A stretch of 64,000 nucleotides of DNA from an uncultured Bacteroidales bacterium (GCA_947307415.1 CAMZJA010000003.1:62001-126000); one strand, 5' to 3'; shown: positions 9,131-17,900, counted from the first letter of the stretch. A program made the numbers and translations. Notes: generated from the letters alone by a model not told the origin.

Positions 9131-11293
9131 CTATCTCCACCACATCAGCCACTTCACTATCGCTATCGACCTGTCTGGCCAAACGAGATAGATGACGCCG
9201 AGGATGACCACGATGAAGATGAACCACCAGAGAATCTTCTTCCAAAGCGGTGTCTTCGTGGTGAACGGATCCTTAGTCTTTACAATAGGATACTTCGCAA
9301 TACCTGTCAATGTGGCGCCAAACTTGGTGTTGACCAAAATCCTCTGGTTCAACGCCCAGCCGTTGGCGTTCAAGACTGGCGCAAGATTGCGTTTGCGCAG
9401 CTTCAGCCATGCCATAACCATCGACGGACCCGAAATAATCACAATGATTGCCAAGAACATGATAATCCAGTGATACCAATGCAGTCCAAGCCATTCAAAC
9501 AATCCTCCGATTGCCGAGGCGACCAAGCCTATTGCCAAGCCTATCGCGGCAAAGATACCGGCGAACTTGGCGATGTCGAACGGCGGCTTAATCTCTGCCG
9601 GCTTCGAGCCGTCGGCAGGAATCTCAGCGTTATTGATCTTCGCGTTGGCATCAGCCATCACCTTCGCGTCTTTCTCGGCGGCGCGTTTGTTAATCATGTC
9701 TTCCACCGACCTTGCCATCTTGCGGTAAGGCGACCAAAATGCCTGACGGATGCTGATAGGATTCTCAATAATCTTGGTCACTGTTGCGTTCCAGCCAAGA
9801 CCGTCTCTGTCATAGAACACAGCATGTTTGCCTACCATGATAGCTCCAACATCACCATCGGTAACGACAGCGGCAATGTTCATTGTGCCTGGCTTGCTCT
9901 TGCATGTGCAGTCGCAATATAAAATGTACATATTGCTCAACGGCGCCATTGTGCCTTGTGCACCCATATCGCTAACCTTCACACAGAGGTCGCAAGCACG
10001 CTCGTCGATATACAGCGTTCCAGCCTGGAAGATAGCCTTCTTCTCAGGTGAATAGAAGTCACTGAATGTCACGAAGTTAGTGAGCAATGTGTAGAAGTCT
10101 CTGTAGTAATGTAACAACTTGTCAACCTGGTCGATGGCGTTCGACTTGCTCTCGAGAGCCTTGTCTTGTGCCACAAGGTCGAGCAGAGCGTCTTTCTTGT
10201 TTTCGGCGAGTATGTTTTTCGCGTTGTCGTAGCCTAATCCCTCGACTGCCGCGCCTGCCTTGGCTGCCATCCAAGCGTTGTAGGCGTTGAACTTCGCTAA
10301 CACGCTAACCCATTGTTCCTCAGTGAGATATTCTATTTTCTTAAATTCTTTGTCAAGAACCAATGTCTTGAGCGTTGCGACAGCTCCAGCCCATGCCGGG
10401 TTGACTTCGTTGCCCAGCGGCAGCTTGTGGTCGGCGTTGACACGTGCCAACGGATATGTAGCTATCTCGTCGGTGCTTGCCGCGAGGTTGTTGCCGCTGA
10501 TTTCGCCAATCTTTGCTGACGAGACGTCGAGCACCGAAGCGCTGTCGGTGTTGAATGAGGCAAGTTTGCAACGCATGAAGAAGTCGTCGATCTTATCTTT
10601 CACCGCCATGCAGGCTGCCAAAGCGGCGGCTGTGTCGTCGCCGTAAGGGAAAATGTTGTCTTTGTCGGCGTCGCCGGCTTCTTTCCATGCTGTGTAGTCG
10701 GCCAATGCTTGATAGAACGCTTCTATCTTGTTGGTGTCGATGCCAGGGTCACCGCTGCGGTCGGTAACGCCACCCATGCAGTCGATGACGTTCTTTATCA
10801 AAGCCTTCACCGCCTCGTCATCGGCAGAGTTCTCAGTGATGATGCCGTCGCCGTTGAAGCGTGTCTTGGCGAAGATCGCGATGCTGTCGGAGACATCGGC
10901 GATGGAGATATTGTCTTTCTCAAGTCCAAGATTTTCAAGGATTTGTTTCGATGTCTCGAGAAGATGAGCGCCTTCTTCGTTGGCTGTGTTGAACGCCGTG
11001 AACGGGATGAACGCCTCGCGTTTCAGCAGCAGCTCAGGGTCGTTGATGACCGATGTGAGCCATTTCGATGCCGCCACGACTTCCTCGATATGAATCTTGC
11101 CGTCGCCGTTGGTGTCGAGCATTGTCATTGTCTTTTCATCAATTTCGAGGTTTTTCAACGGGCAGCTCAACGCCGTCCAGAGCTTTCTGTCAAGCTCATC
11201 GAGATGCAGGATGTCCTGTCCCGACTCGATGTTGACGCGTGTCACGCCACCCACCGTCGAGAACTTCCAATCGTAATTACCGTTTGATTTCAT
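9131..11293 (-). CDS. EF-hand-containing membrane protein of unknown function
   Basis: A 720-residue protein with no recognised enzymatic family. A canonical EF-hand loop DTNGDGKIHIEE lies near residues 59-70 and a second, shorter one (NGDGIITE) near 143-150, so calcium binding is plausible. The C-terminal 150 residues contain two adjacent hydrophobic segments (about 580-602 and 608-632) and a third near 688-708, so the protein is anchored in a membrane with its large N-terminal part on one side. There is no signal peptide. A hairpin terminator follows the stop. Codon use resembles the neighbouring core genes. The gene stands alone between the defence island and the phosphoesterase pair, so context gives no function. 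Confidence 0.8.
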   Translation of the reverse strand: MKSNGNYDWKFSTVGGVTRVNIESGQDILHLDELDRKLWTALSCPLKNLEIDEKTMTMLDTNGDGKIHIEEVVAASKWLTSVINDPELLLKREAFIPFTAFNTANEEGAHLLETSKQILENLGLEKDNISIADVSDSIAIFAKTRFNGDGIITENSADDEAVKALIKNVIDCMGGVTDRSGDPGIDTNKIEAFYQALADYTAWKEAGDADKDNIFPYGDDTAAALAACMAVKDKIDDFFMRCKLASFNTDSASVLDVSSAKIGEISGNNLAASTDEIATYPLARVNADHKLPLGNEVNPAWAGAVATLKTLVLDKEFKKIEYLTEEQWVSVLAKFNAYNAWMAAKAGAAVEGLGYDNAKNILAENKKDALLDLVAQDKALESKSNAIDQVDKLLHYYRDFYTLLTNFVTFSDFYSPEKKAIFQAGTLYIDERACDLCVKVSDMGAQGTMAPLSNMYILYCDCTCKSKPGTMNIAAVVTDGDVGAIMVGKHAVFYDRDGLGWNATVTKIIENPISIRQAFWSPYRKMARSVEDMINKRAAEKDAKVMADANAKINNAEIPADGSKPAEIKPPFDIAKFAGIFAAIGLAIGLVASAIGGLFEWLGLHWYHWIIMFLAIIVIISGPSMVMAWLKLRKRNLAPVLNANGWALNQRILVNTKFGATLTGIAKYPIVKTKDPFTTKTPLWKKILWWFIFIVVILGVIYLVWPDRSIAIVKWLMWWR

Positions 11294-11322
11294 AATTATA
11301 ATATTTAATGTTCTTATTTATC

Positions 11323-11359
11323 TGTCATTCCGAGCCCCGCCAGGGGCGAGGAATCTCAT
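11323..11359. repeat. Dispersed palindromic repeat, copy 1
   Basis: TGTCATTCCGAGCC ... GGCGAGGAATCTCAT with an internal small hairpin (GCCCC/GGGGC). It lies between two minus-strand genes and touches the stop codon of the phosphoesterase gene. Confidence 0.75.
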
Positions 11360-12276
11360 CAATTAACTTTTACAAAATTATAGTTTATATATTCTCCAAT
11401 ATTAAGTATCGTATAGTAAGCATCCGGGTAATGATCTTCCAGCGCGTCGACTCGCAGATAAACCACATCCTTGAATATAGTCAGGTCGCGGGCATGCGAA
11501 TGTCCCTGCAGTACCAGCGAGACATTATATCGGTCGAACAGATCCGCCAGGTCGTAGGTTTCCTCCATGTTGAAATTGCTGGTGTGACCCTGCGAAGCGT
11601 CTTTCTTGAAAAAATGTGTATGAGTGAACACTATGATATGTCTGAATCCTTGAAAATATTTGCTTCTCAGGACATCTTCCAGCCAATCGCGCTGGTCGAC
11701 GCCAAGTGTGCCGTTGCCCGAATCGAGGGAGATGTACAAATCTTTCGAGCCGTTAGGAGTATGCACCTCAAACCAATATGTCGAGGAGCCGAATCTCGAA
11801 AAATATTCTTTCCACTGGTCGAAATAAAGGTCGTGGTTGCCGACGGTGTAGAAAATCCTGCGTCCATCATCGGTCACAGGCTTCACATGCTCCATGAAAT
11901 AATCGAAATGACCTTTGTAATTGATGATATCGCCAAGGCATAGCGCAAACGGTGCCGCCGTCGTGTCTGCAAGATAATCACCGACAAAAGTGTCGAGATT
12001 TTCCGTGGTATAGTCGACGTGGATGTCGCTCATCACATACACATCATAGTTGTTGCGGTCGACAAAGATCTTAGCGTAGCCGTGGGTTCTGTTGTACTCC
12101 ATCGACTGTGCGAAACGCTCGTCGGGCGACTCGTTTATGGTGTAAAACAAGCCTTTGTAATCGATATTTTTATCGCATGATGTCAAAATAAACATCAAGA
12201 CAGCCACGGCTGTCATTTCGACCGACCATAGGGAGTGGAGAAATCTCATCCTATTATATTTAGCATTATTTTTCAT
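11359..12276 (-). CDS. Metallophosphoesterase lipoprotein
   Basis: A 305-residue calcineurin-like phosphoesterase. The metal-binding motifs occur in order: SDIHVD, LGDIINY, VGNHD, FTHTH and GHSH. The N-terminus ends in a lipobox LTSC with Cys34, so the enzyme should be lipid-anchored outside the cytoplasm; its substrate cannot be told from sequence. The stretch coding for about residues 11-21 is a copy of the dispersed TGTCATT..GGAATCTC repeat, so part of the signal peptide derives from a repeat. Starting at Met21 would leave a signal peptide with no positive charge, so the first ATG is preferred. It begins 1 bp after the stop of the next gene upstream, so the two form an operon. Confidence 0.9.
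   Translation of the reverse strand: MKNNAKYNRMRFLHSLWSVEMTAVAVLMFILTSCDKNIDYKGLFYTINESPDERFAQSMEYNRTHGYAKIFVDRNNYDVYVMSDIHVDYTTENLDTFVGDYLADTTAAPFALCLGDIINYKGHFDYFMEHVKPVTDDGRRIFYTVGNHDLYFDQWKEYFSRFGSSTYWFEVHTPNGSKDLYISLDSGNGTLGVDQRDWLEDVLRSKYFQGFRHIIVFTHTHFFKKDASQGHTSNFNMEETYDLADLFDRYNVSLVLQGHSHARDLTIFKDVVYLRVDALEDHYPDAYYTILNIGEYINYNFVKVN
12211..12249. repeat. Dispersed palindromic repeat, copy 2 (inside a coding region)
   Basis: TGTCATTTCGACCGA ... GGAGAAATCTCAT. This variant sits inside the signal-peptide region of the phosphoesterase gene instead of between genes. Confidence 0.7.
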
Positions 12277-12277
12277 A

Positions 12278-13003
12278 TCATTTTATTCTATACTTTACTC
12301 CAACTCTCAACACTGCTGAATAAAACTTAGCCGTGCCGTGAAACATTCCCGCCGCCTTCAACGTTCCTTCAGCCACAAATCCCCATTTTTGCTTGAAATC
12401 GCATCGTCCGCCGAGGGTGCAGATAGGCTCCCATATCCTCTCGTATTCAAAATCAGTGTAATTAGCTCCTATCAGATATATATCCCACGGGTTGTCGAAC
12501 CCCATGACGCTCACCGTCACGTTGTACAATACGTTAAACGGCTCTGTGATGCTGTTCTCCACCGAGTGCCAGTCCCTTCCGATGGCGTCGATGGTCTTTG
12601 AGAAGACTCCTGCCTGAATTGAAAAATGAAGCATCCTGAAGCCGGCGCTTCCGGCGTAAACAAACTCAAAAGTCTTATAGTTTCTATATATCCTCGAATG
12701 CATCGTCCCGTCGAGGAAAACGAAGCCGTTGTTGCACACCTTGAACGACGGTCTCACCGTCATCCCGATGGAATAGATGTTTTTCGTAAGTGCCTCAAAA
12801 TTAAGGGCTATGTCGGTGTTGTCGTAATGAAAAACGCCTTTCAAATCAGCGCCTTCATACCATCTTAAAGTATGGCTGTAACCGACAAGACCCATCGCTG
12901 TGACATCAGCGGAAATCGAGTGTTTCTGTTCTTCCTGAGCCTTCAAAAACATGGCAGAAAGCAGTAAAACCAACAGAAAAATATGACGTTTTTTCCCTCT
13001 CAT
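12278..13003 (-). CDS. Secreted or outer-membrane protein of unknown function
   Basis: A 241-residue protein with a signal peptide (HIFLLVLLLSAMFLKAQ, cleavage near residue 22). The mature part has many alternating hydrophobic and polar stretches with aromatic residues and ends in VLRVGVKYRIK, which looks like an outer-membrane beta-barrel of 8-12 strands. No family is recognised. It is the first gene of a two-gene minus-strand operon with the phosphoesterase (1 bp gap) and is transcribed away from apt. Confidence 0.75.
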   Translation of the reverse strand: MRGKKRHIFLLVLLLSAMFLKAQEEQKHSISADVTAMGLVGYSHTLRWYEGADLKGVFHYDNTDIALNFEALTKNIYSIGMTVRPSFKVCNNGFVFLDGTMHSRIYRNYKTFEFVYAGSAGFRMLHFSIQAGVFSKTIDAIGRDWHSVENSITEPFNVLYNVTVSVMGFDNPWDIYLIGANYTDFEYERIWEPICTLGGRCDFKQKWGFVAEGTLKAAGMFHGTAKFYSAVLRVGVKYRIK

Positions 13004-13025
13004 AGTTCGTCAATATATATCATCG

Positions 13026-13033
13026 CAAATTTA
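13026..13033 (-). promoter_or_regulatory. Putative -7 box of the barrel/phosphoesterase operon
   Basis: Minus strand TAAATTTG, a perfect TAnnTTTG box about 22 bp before the ATG at 13003. It forms one half of a divergent promoter region. Confidence 0.5.
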
Positions 13034-13070
13034 TAAAAAAAACTATCTTATTTCACATTAAAATTTTTAG

Positions 13071-13078
13071 TATTTTTG
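13071..13078 (+). promoter_or_regulatory. Putative -7 box of the apt-gldFG operon
   Basis: TATTTTTG matches the TAnnTTTG consensus about 19 bp before the chosen apt ATG at 13098. This makes the TTG at 13092 less likely as the start. Confidence 0.55.
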
Positions 13079-13097
13079 CTACCTAAAAATTTTGGAC

Positions 13098-13622
13098 ATG
13101 AAAGATTTAAAAGACTACGTACGTTCAATACCAGATTTTCCAAAGCCAGGAATCATTTTCCGCGATATAACCACATTGATCAATGACGCCGATGGCTTCC
13201 AACAAGCTATAGACGATATGTGCGAAAAGGTGAAAGACATTGATTTTGACGTCATTGTAGGTGCTGAAGCCCGCGGATTCATCTTTGGCTCCGCCATGGC
13301 TTATAAGATGCACAAGCCCCTTGTTCTGATTCGCAAAAAAGGAAAACTGCCGACCAGAGTCATCACCCAGGAATATGAGCTTGAGTACGGCACAGGCACT
13401 TTGGAAATGCATATTGACAGCTTCAAACCGGGCGCAAAAGTGCTCATCGTCGACGACCTGCTGGCTACCGGCGGCACCACCAAGGCAATCACAAAACTGG
13501 TGGAAAAGGCAGGCGGCGTGGTGGCTGGCATCAGCGTCCTTATTGAGCTTATCGACCTGAAAGGACGCGAGCTTCTGACCCACTTCCCAGTCTTCAGTTC
13601 AATATCATTTGAAGGAGAATAA
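13098..13622 (+). CDS. apt: Adenine phosphoribosyltransferase
   Basis: A 174-residue enzyme that converts adenine and PRPP to AMP in purine salvage. The N-terminal RSIPDFPKPGIIFRDIT and the PRPP-binding loop VLIVDDLLATGGT are characteristic. Start chosen at the ATG giving MKDLKDYVRS; a TTG two codons earlier is possible but not needed. gldF starts 2 bp after the stop, so apt is the first gene of the gliding-type ABC operon. Confidence 0.96.
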   Translation: MKDLKDYVRSIPDFPKPGIIFRDITTLINDADGFQQAIDDMCEKVKDIDFDVIVGAEARGFIFGSAMAYKMHKPLVLIRKKGKLPTRVITQEYELEYGTGTLEMHIDSFKPGAKVLIVDDLLATGGTTKAITKLVEKAGGVVAGISVLIELIDLKGRELLTHFPVFSSISFEGE

Positions 13623-13624
13623 TA

Positions 13625-14356
13625 ATGTACGCGCTTTTTAAGAAAGAGATAAACAACTTTTTAAGCTCCCTCATCGGGATCATGGTGGTGGTGGTGTTTC
13701 TGCTCATCACCGGACTCTTCCTGTGGGTTTTTAAGAGCGACTTCAACATCACGGCTTACGGATATGCCAACCTCGACAGCCTGTTCATCCTTGCTCCATG
13801 GGTGTTTCTGTTTCTCGTGCCTGCCGTCACCATGCGTTTCTTCGCTGAAGAGAAACGTACCGGCACCATCGAGATGCTGCTCACCAAGCCGCTGTCCGAC
13901 TGGCAGATCGTGAGCGCCAAATACCTAGCCGGCGTCGCCTTGGTGCTTTTAGCACTCATCCCTACTCTGATTTATTACATCTCCGTCTCACGTCTCGCCA
14001 TGCCCGTCGGCAACGTCGACCACGGCGGCATCTGGGGCTCCTACATCGGACTGTTTTTCCTCAGTTCGGCATTCGTGTCGATAGGCATCTTCTGCAGCTC
14101 CATCACCAACAACCAGATACTTGCCTTTATCCTGTCGGTATTCCTCTGCGGATTTCTTTACATCGGCTTCGACCTCATCTATTCGATGTCGCTGTTCGGA
14201 AAAGTCGACCTGTTCATCCAGCAACTCGGCATGTCGGCACACTACAGCTCAATGAGCCGTGGCGTCATCGACACCCGCGACCTGATATATTTTCTCAGCG
14301 TGATTGTTTTATTCTTAAGCCTGACAAAACTCACTTTGTCGAGCAGAAAATGGTAG
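13625..14356 (+). CDS. gldF: Gliding-type ABC transporter permease GldF
   Basis: A 243-residue integral membrane protein with about six hydrophobic segments and the ABC-2 permease feature FFAEEKRTGTIEMLLTKP. The combination with a following GldG is typical of the GldAFG transporter first described in gliding Bacteroidota. The ATPase GldA is not in this window. Many non-gliding Bacteroidales keep gldFG, so surface motility cannot be concluded. Confidence 0.9.
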   Translation: MYALFKKEINNFLSSLIGIMVVVVFLLITGLFLWVFKSDFNITAYGYANLDSLFILAPWVFLFLVPAVTMRFFAEEKRTGTIEMLLTKPLSDWQIVSAKYLAGVALVLLALIPTLIYYISVSRLAMPVGNVDHGGIWGSYIGLFFLSSAFVSIGIFCSSITNNQILAFILSVFLCGFLYIGFDLIYSMSLFGKVDLFIQQLGMSAHYSSMSRGVIDTRDLIYFLSVIVLFLSLTKLTLSSRKW

Positions 14357-14360
14357 GAGG
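14356..14360 (+). promoter_or_regulatory. Strong Shine-Dalgarno before gldG
   Basis: GGAGG overlaps the last base of the gldF stop and lies 5 bp before the gldG ATG. Such a clear ribosome site is unusual in this window, where most genes have none. Confidence 0.6.
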
Positions 14361-14365
14361 GCGGC

Positions 14366-16132
14366 ATGGAAAACAAGAGAAAAAATATCAAGAAAAACGA
14401 AATCACATCTTTGATTATCACATTGATAATCATTGTGTTAGTTAATATCATCGGCTCGTTCGTCTACACCCGTCTCGATCTCACCTCCGAGAAACGTTAC
14501 ACCCTCTCCAACACCTCGAAAGAGATTCTGAAGAACCTCGACGACTATGTGTTCTTCCGTGTCTACCTCGAAGGCGAGTTCCCTGCCGGCTTCAAGAAGC
14601 TCCGCAAGGAGACAAAAGAGATGCTCGACGAGTTCCGCGCCTACTCCAAATTCATTGATTATGAATTCATTAACCCTTCAGAGAGCAACGACGTGGCGGA
14701 ACGTAACGAGACGTATAAGATTCTTTATCAAAGCGGCTTGAACTACTACACCGAGACGGTTCAGACCAACACCGGCGTGCAGCAGATCATGATTTGGCCC
14801 GGCATCATCATGAGCTATCGTGAAAACGAGCTGCCTATCGACCTGCTCTCCGGACAGTCGGGACAGAGTCAGGAGACTGTGCTCAACAACTCGGCTCAAG
14901 ACCTTGAATTTAAGCTCATCAGCGCGATAAAAGAGATCTCGACGGCCAACAAGCCGACCATTGCTTTTGTCGATGGTCATGGCGAACTCACTGACCTTGA
15001 AGTCTACGACATTGCCAACACTCTGTCAAAGAAATTCATGATCAAGCGCGCCACGCTCAACGGACAGCTCAACTCGTTGATGAGACGCGACTTTGACCGC
15101 GACAGCAGCATCGTCATCAAGCCAGCCTTCGACGCCATCGTCATCGCCAAACCCACCGAGCCATTCTCCGAGAAAGACAAGTTCATCCTCGACCAGTACA
15201 TCATGTACGGCGGCAAAGTGATGTGGCTCCTCGACCCTGTCGACGCCACCATGGACAGCCTGCAAAGCGCCGAGTCGACCATGGGTCTGGCGCTCAACCT
15301 CAACCTCGACGACCAGCTGTTCAAATACGGCTTGAAACTCAACCGTAACCTGCTCCTCGCCTATCCTTGCGCCCAGATCGGACTCGTCACCGGACAAGGC
15401 AACAACCTGCAGAGCGTGCTCCTGCCGTGGTATTATTTTCCATTGCTCGGCGCCGCCTCCGAACATCCTATCGTGCGCAACATCGAGGCGGTGAAAGCCG
15501 ACTTCGTGAGCTCTGTGGAGCCAACTACATCGGCACCAGAGATACAGAAGATACCTCTTCTCAAGACATCCGACTATACCAAGGTGTCGAGTGCGCCGAT
15601 CTACATCTCGCTCGACATCCTCAACCAGCGTCCGAGTGCTAGCATGTTCCCACAAAAAGGCATGACGGCGGCATACCTCCTCAACGGAACGTTCACCTCG
15701 CTCTACGAAAACCGCATGCCCGAAGCCATCACCGAGTCGTCGGAGATAGGTTTTAAGACACAAAGCGTGCCTACCTCGATGATAGTCATCGCCGACGGCG
15801 ACATCATCCGCAACCAGCTCGCTCAGCTCGACTACGCCAAGAAAAACAACAAACGCGTCGGCTCGCCGCTGCCGTTAGGCTACGACCAGTACACCAACAT
15901 CACCTACGGAAACAAACAATTTATCGAGAACGCCGTCAGCTATCTCATTGAAGGTGAAGGACTTATCAACATCCGCTCACGCGAGCTCAAGATTCGTCTC
16001 CTCGACATGAACAAATTCAACAGCAACCCTATACTGTGGCAGGTCGTCAACGTGGTCTTGCCATCAGCATTGATGATAGTTTTAGGAATTGTTTTAGCAA
16101 TATTAAGAAAAAAGAAATATACAAACAGTTAG
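14366..16132 (+). CDS. gldG: Gliding-type ABC transporter extracytoplasmic subunit GldG
   Basis: A 588-residue protein with one N-terminal transmembrane segment (about 14-35), a large soluble part with an ABC-type uncharacterised transport domain (including FVDGHGELT and YIMYGGKVMWLLDPV), and a C-terminal transmembrane segment (about 560-582). This plan and its position after gldF identify GldG. The substrate is unknown. Codon use is GC-rich at third positions, like the other core genes. Confidence 0.9.
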   Translation: MENKRKNIKKNEITSLIITLIIIVLVNIIGSFVYTRLDLTSEKRYTLSNTSKEILKNLDDYVFFRVYLEGEFPAGFKKLRKETKEMLDEFRAYSKFIDYEFINPSESNDVAERNETYKILYQSGLNYYTETVQTNTGVQQIMIWPGIIMSYRENELPIDLLSGQSGQSQETVLNNSAQDLEFKLISAIKEISTANKPTIAFVDGHGELTDLEVYDIANTLSKKFMIKRATLNGQLNSLMRRDFDRDSSIVIKPAFDAIVIAKPTEPFSEKDKFILDQYIMYGGKVMWLLDPVDATMDSLQSAESTMGLALNLNLDDQLFKYGLKLNRNLLLAYPCAQIGLVTGQGNNLQSVLLPWYYFPLLGAASEHPIVRNIEAVKADFVSSVEPTTSAPEIQKIPLLKTSDYTKVSSAPIYISLDILNQRPSASMFPQKGMTAAYLLNGTFTSLYENRMPEAITESSEIGFKTQSVPTSMIVIADGDIIRNQLAQLDYAKKNNKRVGSPLPLGYDQYTNITYGNKQFIENAVSYLIEGEGLINIRSRELKIRLLDMNKFNSNPILWQVVNVVLPSALMIVLGIVLAILRKKKYTNS

Positions 16133-16152
16133 TCAGTTTAATATTCCGAAAA

Positions 16153-16180
16153 TAACTGAACAACTGAACAACTGAACAAC
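16153..16180 (+). repeat. Short tandem repeat before the DUF4340 gene
   Basis: Three and a half copies of AACTGAAC run directly up to the ATG at 16182, where a ribosome site would be. Confidence 0.7.
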
Positions 16181-16181
16181 T

Positions 16182-17306
16182 ATGAAAAAGAAAAACACTG
16201 TTTTAATAGTCATCGTCGCGGTTCTTGTTGTTATCGCGGGCATCCTCATTGGCAACAACCGCTATTTCAGCACACTGCATAGCTACGCCTCCGACTTCAC
16301 CGTCTACGACACCGCAAGCATCACCAAGCTTTTCTTCGCCGACAAAAGCGGCAACCAGGTGACTCTGCATCGCACCGACAGCGGCTGGATGGTTAACGAC
16401 CAATATCCTGCCAACCAAAACGTCATCAACGAGATGCTTTACACCCTCAACCGCATGAGAATCAAGATGCCTGTTTCAATAAAGAAGAGCGACAACATCA
16501 TCACAAGGATGTCGGGCACCAACACAAAAGTTGAGATTTATCAGGAGCTGCCTCGCATCAATTTATTCAACAAAATAAAATTGTTCTATCACGAGACACG
16601 CAGCAAGGTGTTTTATATCGGCGATGTGACGCAAGACAACCAAGGCACCTACGTGCTGAAAGAAGGCGGCGACAAGGTTTTTGTCGCGCACCTCAACGGC
16701 TTCAGAGGCTCCATCAGCTCACGTTTCTCAGCCAACCCTATGGACTGGCGCGACCATCTCATCTTCAGCGTGCCGATGGGTAACATCGAATCGTTGATGT
16801 TGGAAATAAACAAAAAACCTGAAAACGGCTTCATCATAAAAGAAAACGGACGTTATCAATATGCCATGAGCCACCTCGACGGCGAGCCGATAGCTTTCGA
16901 CACCTTGAGAGTCCTCAACCTTATGTCGTCGTTCACCAGCGTGCGTTTTGAGGCGTTTTTATACGACGTCGAACCTGAACGCCGCGACTCTGTCATCAAC
17001 TCTCCTTTCCAGGAACGACTCACATTGACAACAAAAGACGGCAAGAGCAGCAGCGTCACCACGTTCCGCATGCAACCTAACGCCGACATGTTCTTCTATA
17101 CCGAAGAAGATCTTCAGAAATACGGTGAATGGATTAGCGATCCCGACCACAAATACGCGCTCCTCAGCGAAGGCAACGAGTTTGTGCTGATTCAGGATTT
17201 TGTCTTCGGAAAACTCCTAAAACCTGCTTATTACTACAGCAAAGATTACCACGAGGAAGTTCCGCAAGTTTATTACAAGGAGCTGAAAACTGTTGAAAGC
17301 CGCTAG
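16182..17306 (+). CDS. DUF4340 domain protein, fourth gene of the apt-gldFG operon
   Basis: A 374-residue protein with an N-terminal membrane anchor (residues 5-24) and a repeated beta-rich domain (e.g. ITKLFFADKSGNQVTLHRTDSGWMV), the pattern of DUF4340, which is regularly found downstream of gldG-like genes. A role with the ABC transporter is inferred from this position. Its last codons (VESR stop) lie in a perfect palindrome shared with the end of the converging sodB gene; the stop codons overlap. Confidence 0.85.
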   Translation: MKKKNTVLIVIVAVLVVIAGILIGNNRYFSTLHSYASDFTVYDTASITKLFFADKSGNQVTLHRTDSGWMVNDQYPANQNVINEMLYTLNRMRIKMPVSIKKSDNIITRMSGTNTKVEIYQELPRINLFNKIKLFYHETRSKVFYIGDVTQDNQGTYVLKEGGDKVFVAHLNGFRGSISSRFSANPMDWRDHLIFSVPMGNIESLMLEINKKPENGFIIKENGRYQYAMSHLDGEPIAFDTLRVLNLMSSFTSVRFEAFLYDVEPERRDSVINSPFQERLTLTTKDGKSSSVTTFRMQPNADMFFYTEEDLQKYGEWISDPDHKYALLSEGNEFVLIQDFVFGKLLKPAYYYSKDYHEEVPQVYYKELKTVESR

Positions 17307-17318
17307 CGGCTTTCAACA
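17291..17318. terminator. Perfect palindrome shared by two converging gene ends
   Basis: A 28-bp perfect palindrome centred on CTAG (17303-17306), with half-site GTTGAAAGCCGCTAG, encodes VESR-stop on both strands. It would form a strong hairpin in either transcript, so it probably ends transcription in both directions, though only weak T runs follow. Confidence 0.75.
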
Positions 17319-17875
17319 AATTCCCAGTTGATTATTTGCCAGAACTCGTTAACGTAGTTGGCGCGAAGGTTCTGGTAATCGAGATAGTATGCGTGTTCCC
17401 AAACGTCGCAAACCAACAACGGTTTCAGGTCTGTTGTGATCGGACATTGTGCGTTCGACGTCTGCACTATCGAGAGCTTTCCGTCTTTGTCGGCCACAAG
17501 CCATGCCCAGCCTGAACCGAACAATGTCACGCAAGCGTTGACGAACTTCTCCTTAAATGCATCGAAGCTGCCAAAGTCACGCACTATGGCATCCATGAGC
17601 TTGCCTGAAGGCTGTGTCTTCTTTGGATTCGGCGTCATGCAGTTCCAGTAAAAATTATGGTTCCACACCTGAGCAGCGTTGTTAAACATGCCACCCTGGG
17701 CAGTCTTCACGATTTCTTCTAGGCTTTTGTTCTCAAAAGGAGTGCCTGCAATAAGTTTGTTCAGGTTGTTCACATAACCGTTGTGATGCTTGCCATAGTG
17801 AAACTCTAATGTCTTCTGTGAGATATGCGGCTCCAGCGCCCCCATCTCATACGGTAATTTCGGTAATTCAATCAT
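17303..17875 (-). CDS. sodB: Superoxide dismutase, Fe type
   Basis: A 190-residue SodA/SodB-family enzyme converting superoxide to peroxide and oxygen. Metal ligands are visible: His26 in LEFHYGKHH, the His in AAQVWNHNFYW, and Asp and His in DVWEHAYYLDY. The Gln in AAQVWNH is typical of Fe-type or cambialistic enzymes. The length is normal. It lies downstream of the flavoprotein-rubredoxin genes on the same strand, consistent with an oxygen-defence cluster, but is separated from them by a long hairpin. Confidence 0.95.
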   Translation of the reverse strand: MIELPKLPYEMGALEPHISQKTLEFHYGKHHNGYVNNLNKLIAGTPFENKSLEEIVKTAQGGMFNNAAQVWNHNFYWNCMTPNPKKTQPSGKLMDAIVRDFGSFDAFKEKFVNACVTLFGSGWAWLVADKDGKLSIVQTSNAQCPITTDLKPLLVCDVWEHAYYLDYQNLRANYVNEFWQIINWEFVESR

Positions 17876-17900
17876 AATCTTTTAATTTTAATTATTGTAT

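Noticed and set aside
10709..11287. 192-codon plus-strand frame opposite the EF-hand gene
   Set aside because: It mirrors a GC-rich coding strand, has no start signal, promoter or recognisable domain; the minus-strand gene has EF-hand and membrane features.
13092..13097. TTG start for apt, and similar TTG starts for dnaG (26888) and the hydroxyacid dehydrogenase (29647)
   Set aside because: In each case an ATG a few codons later gives the usual family N-terminus and better agrees with the promoter or the ATGA overlap.
15026..15763. 245-codon minus-strand frame opposite gldG
   Set aside because: Antisense shadow of a well-supported gene; composition rich in Val, Glu, Asp and Arg typical of shadows.
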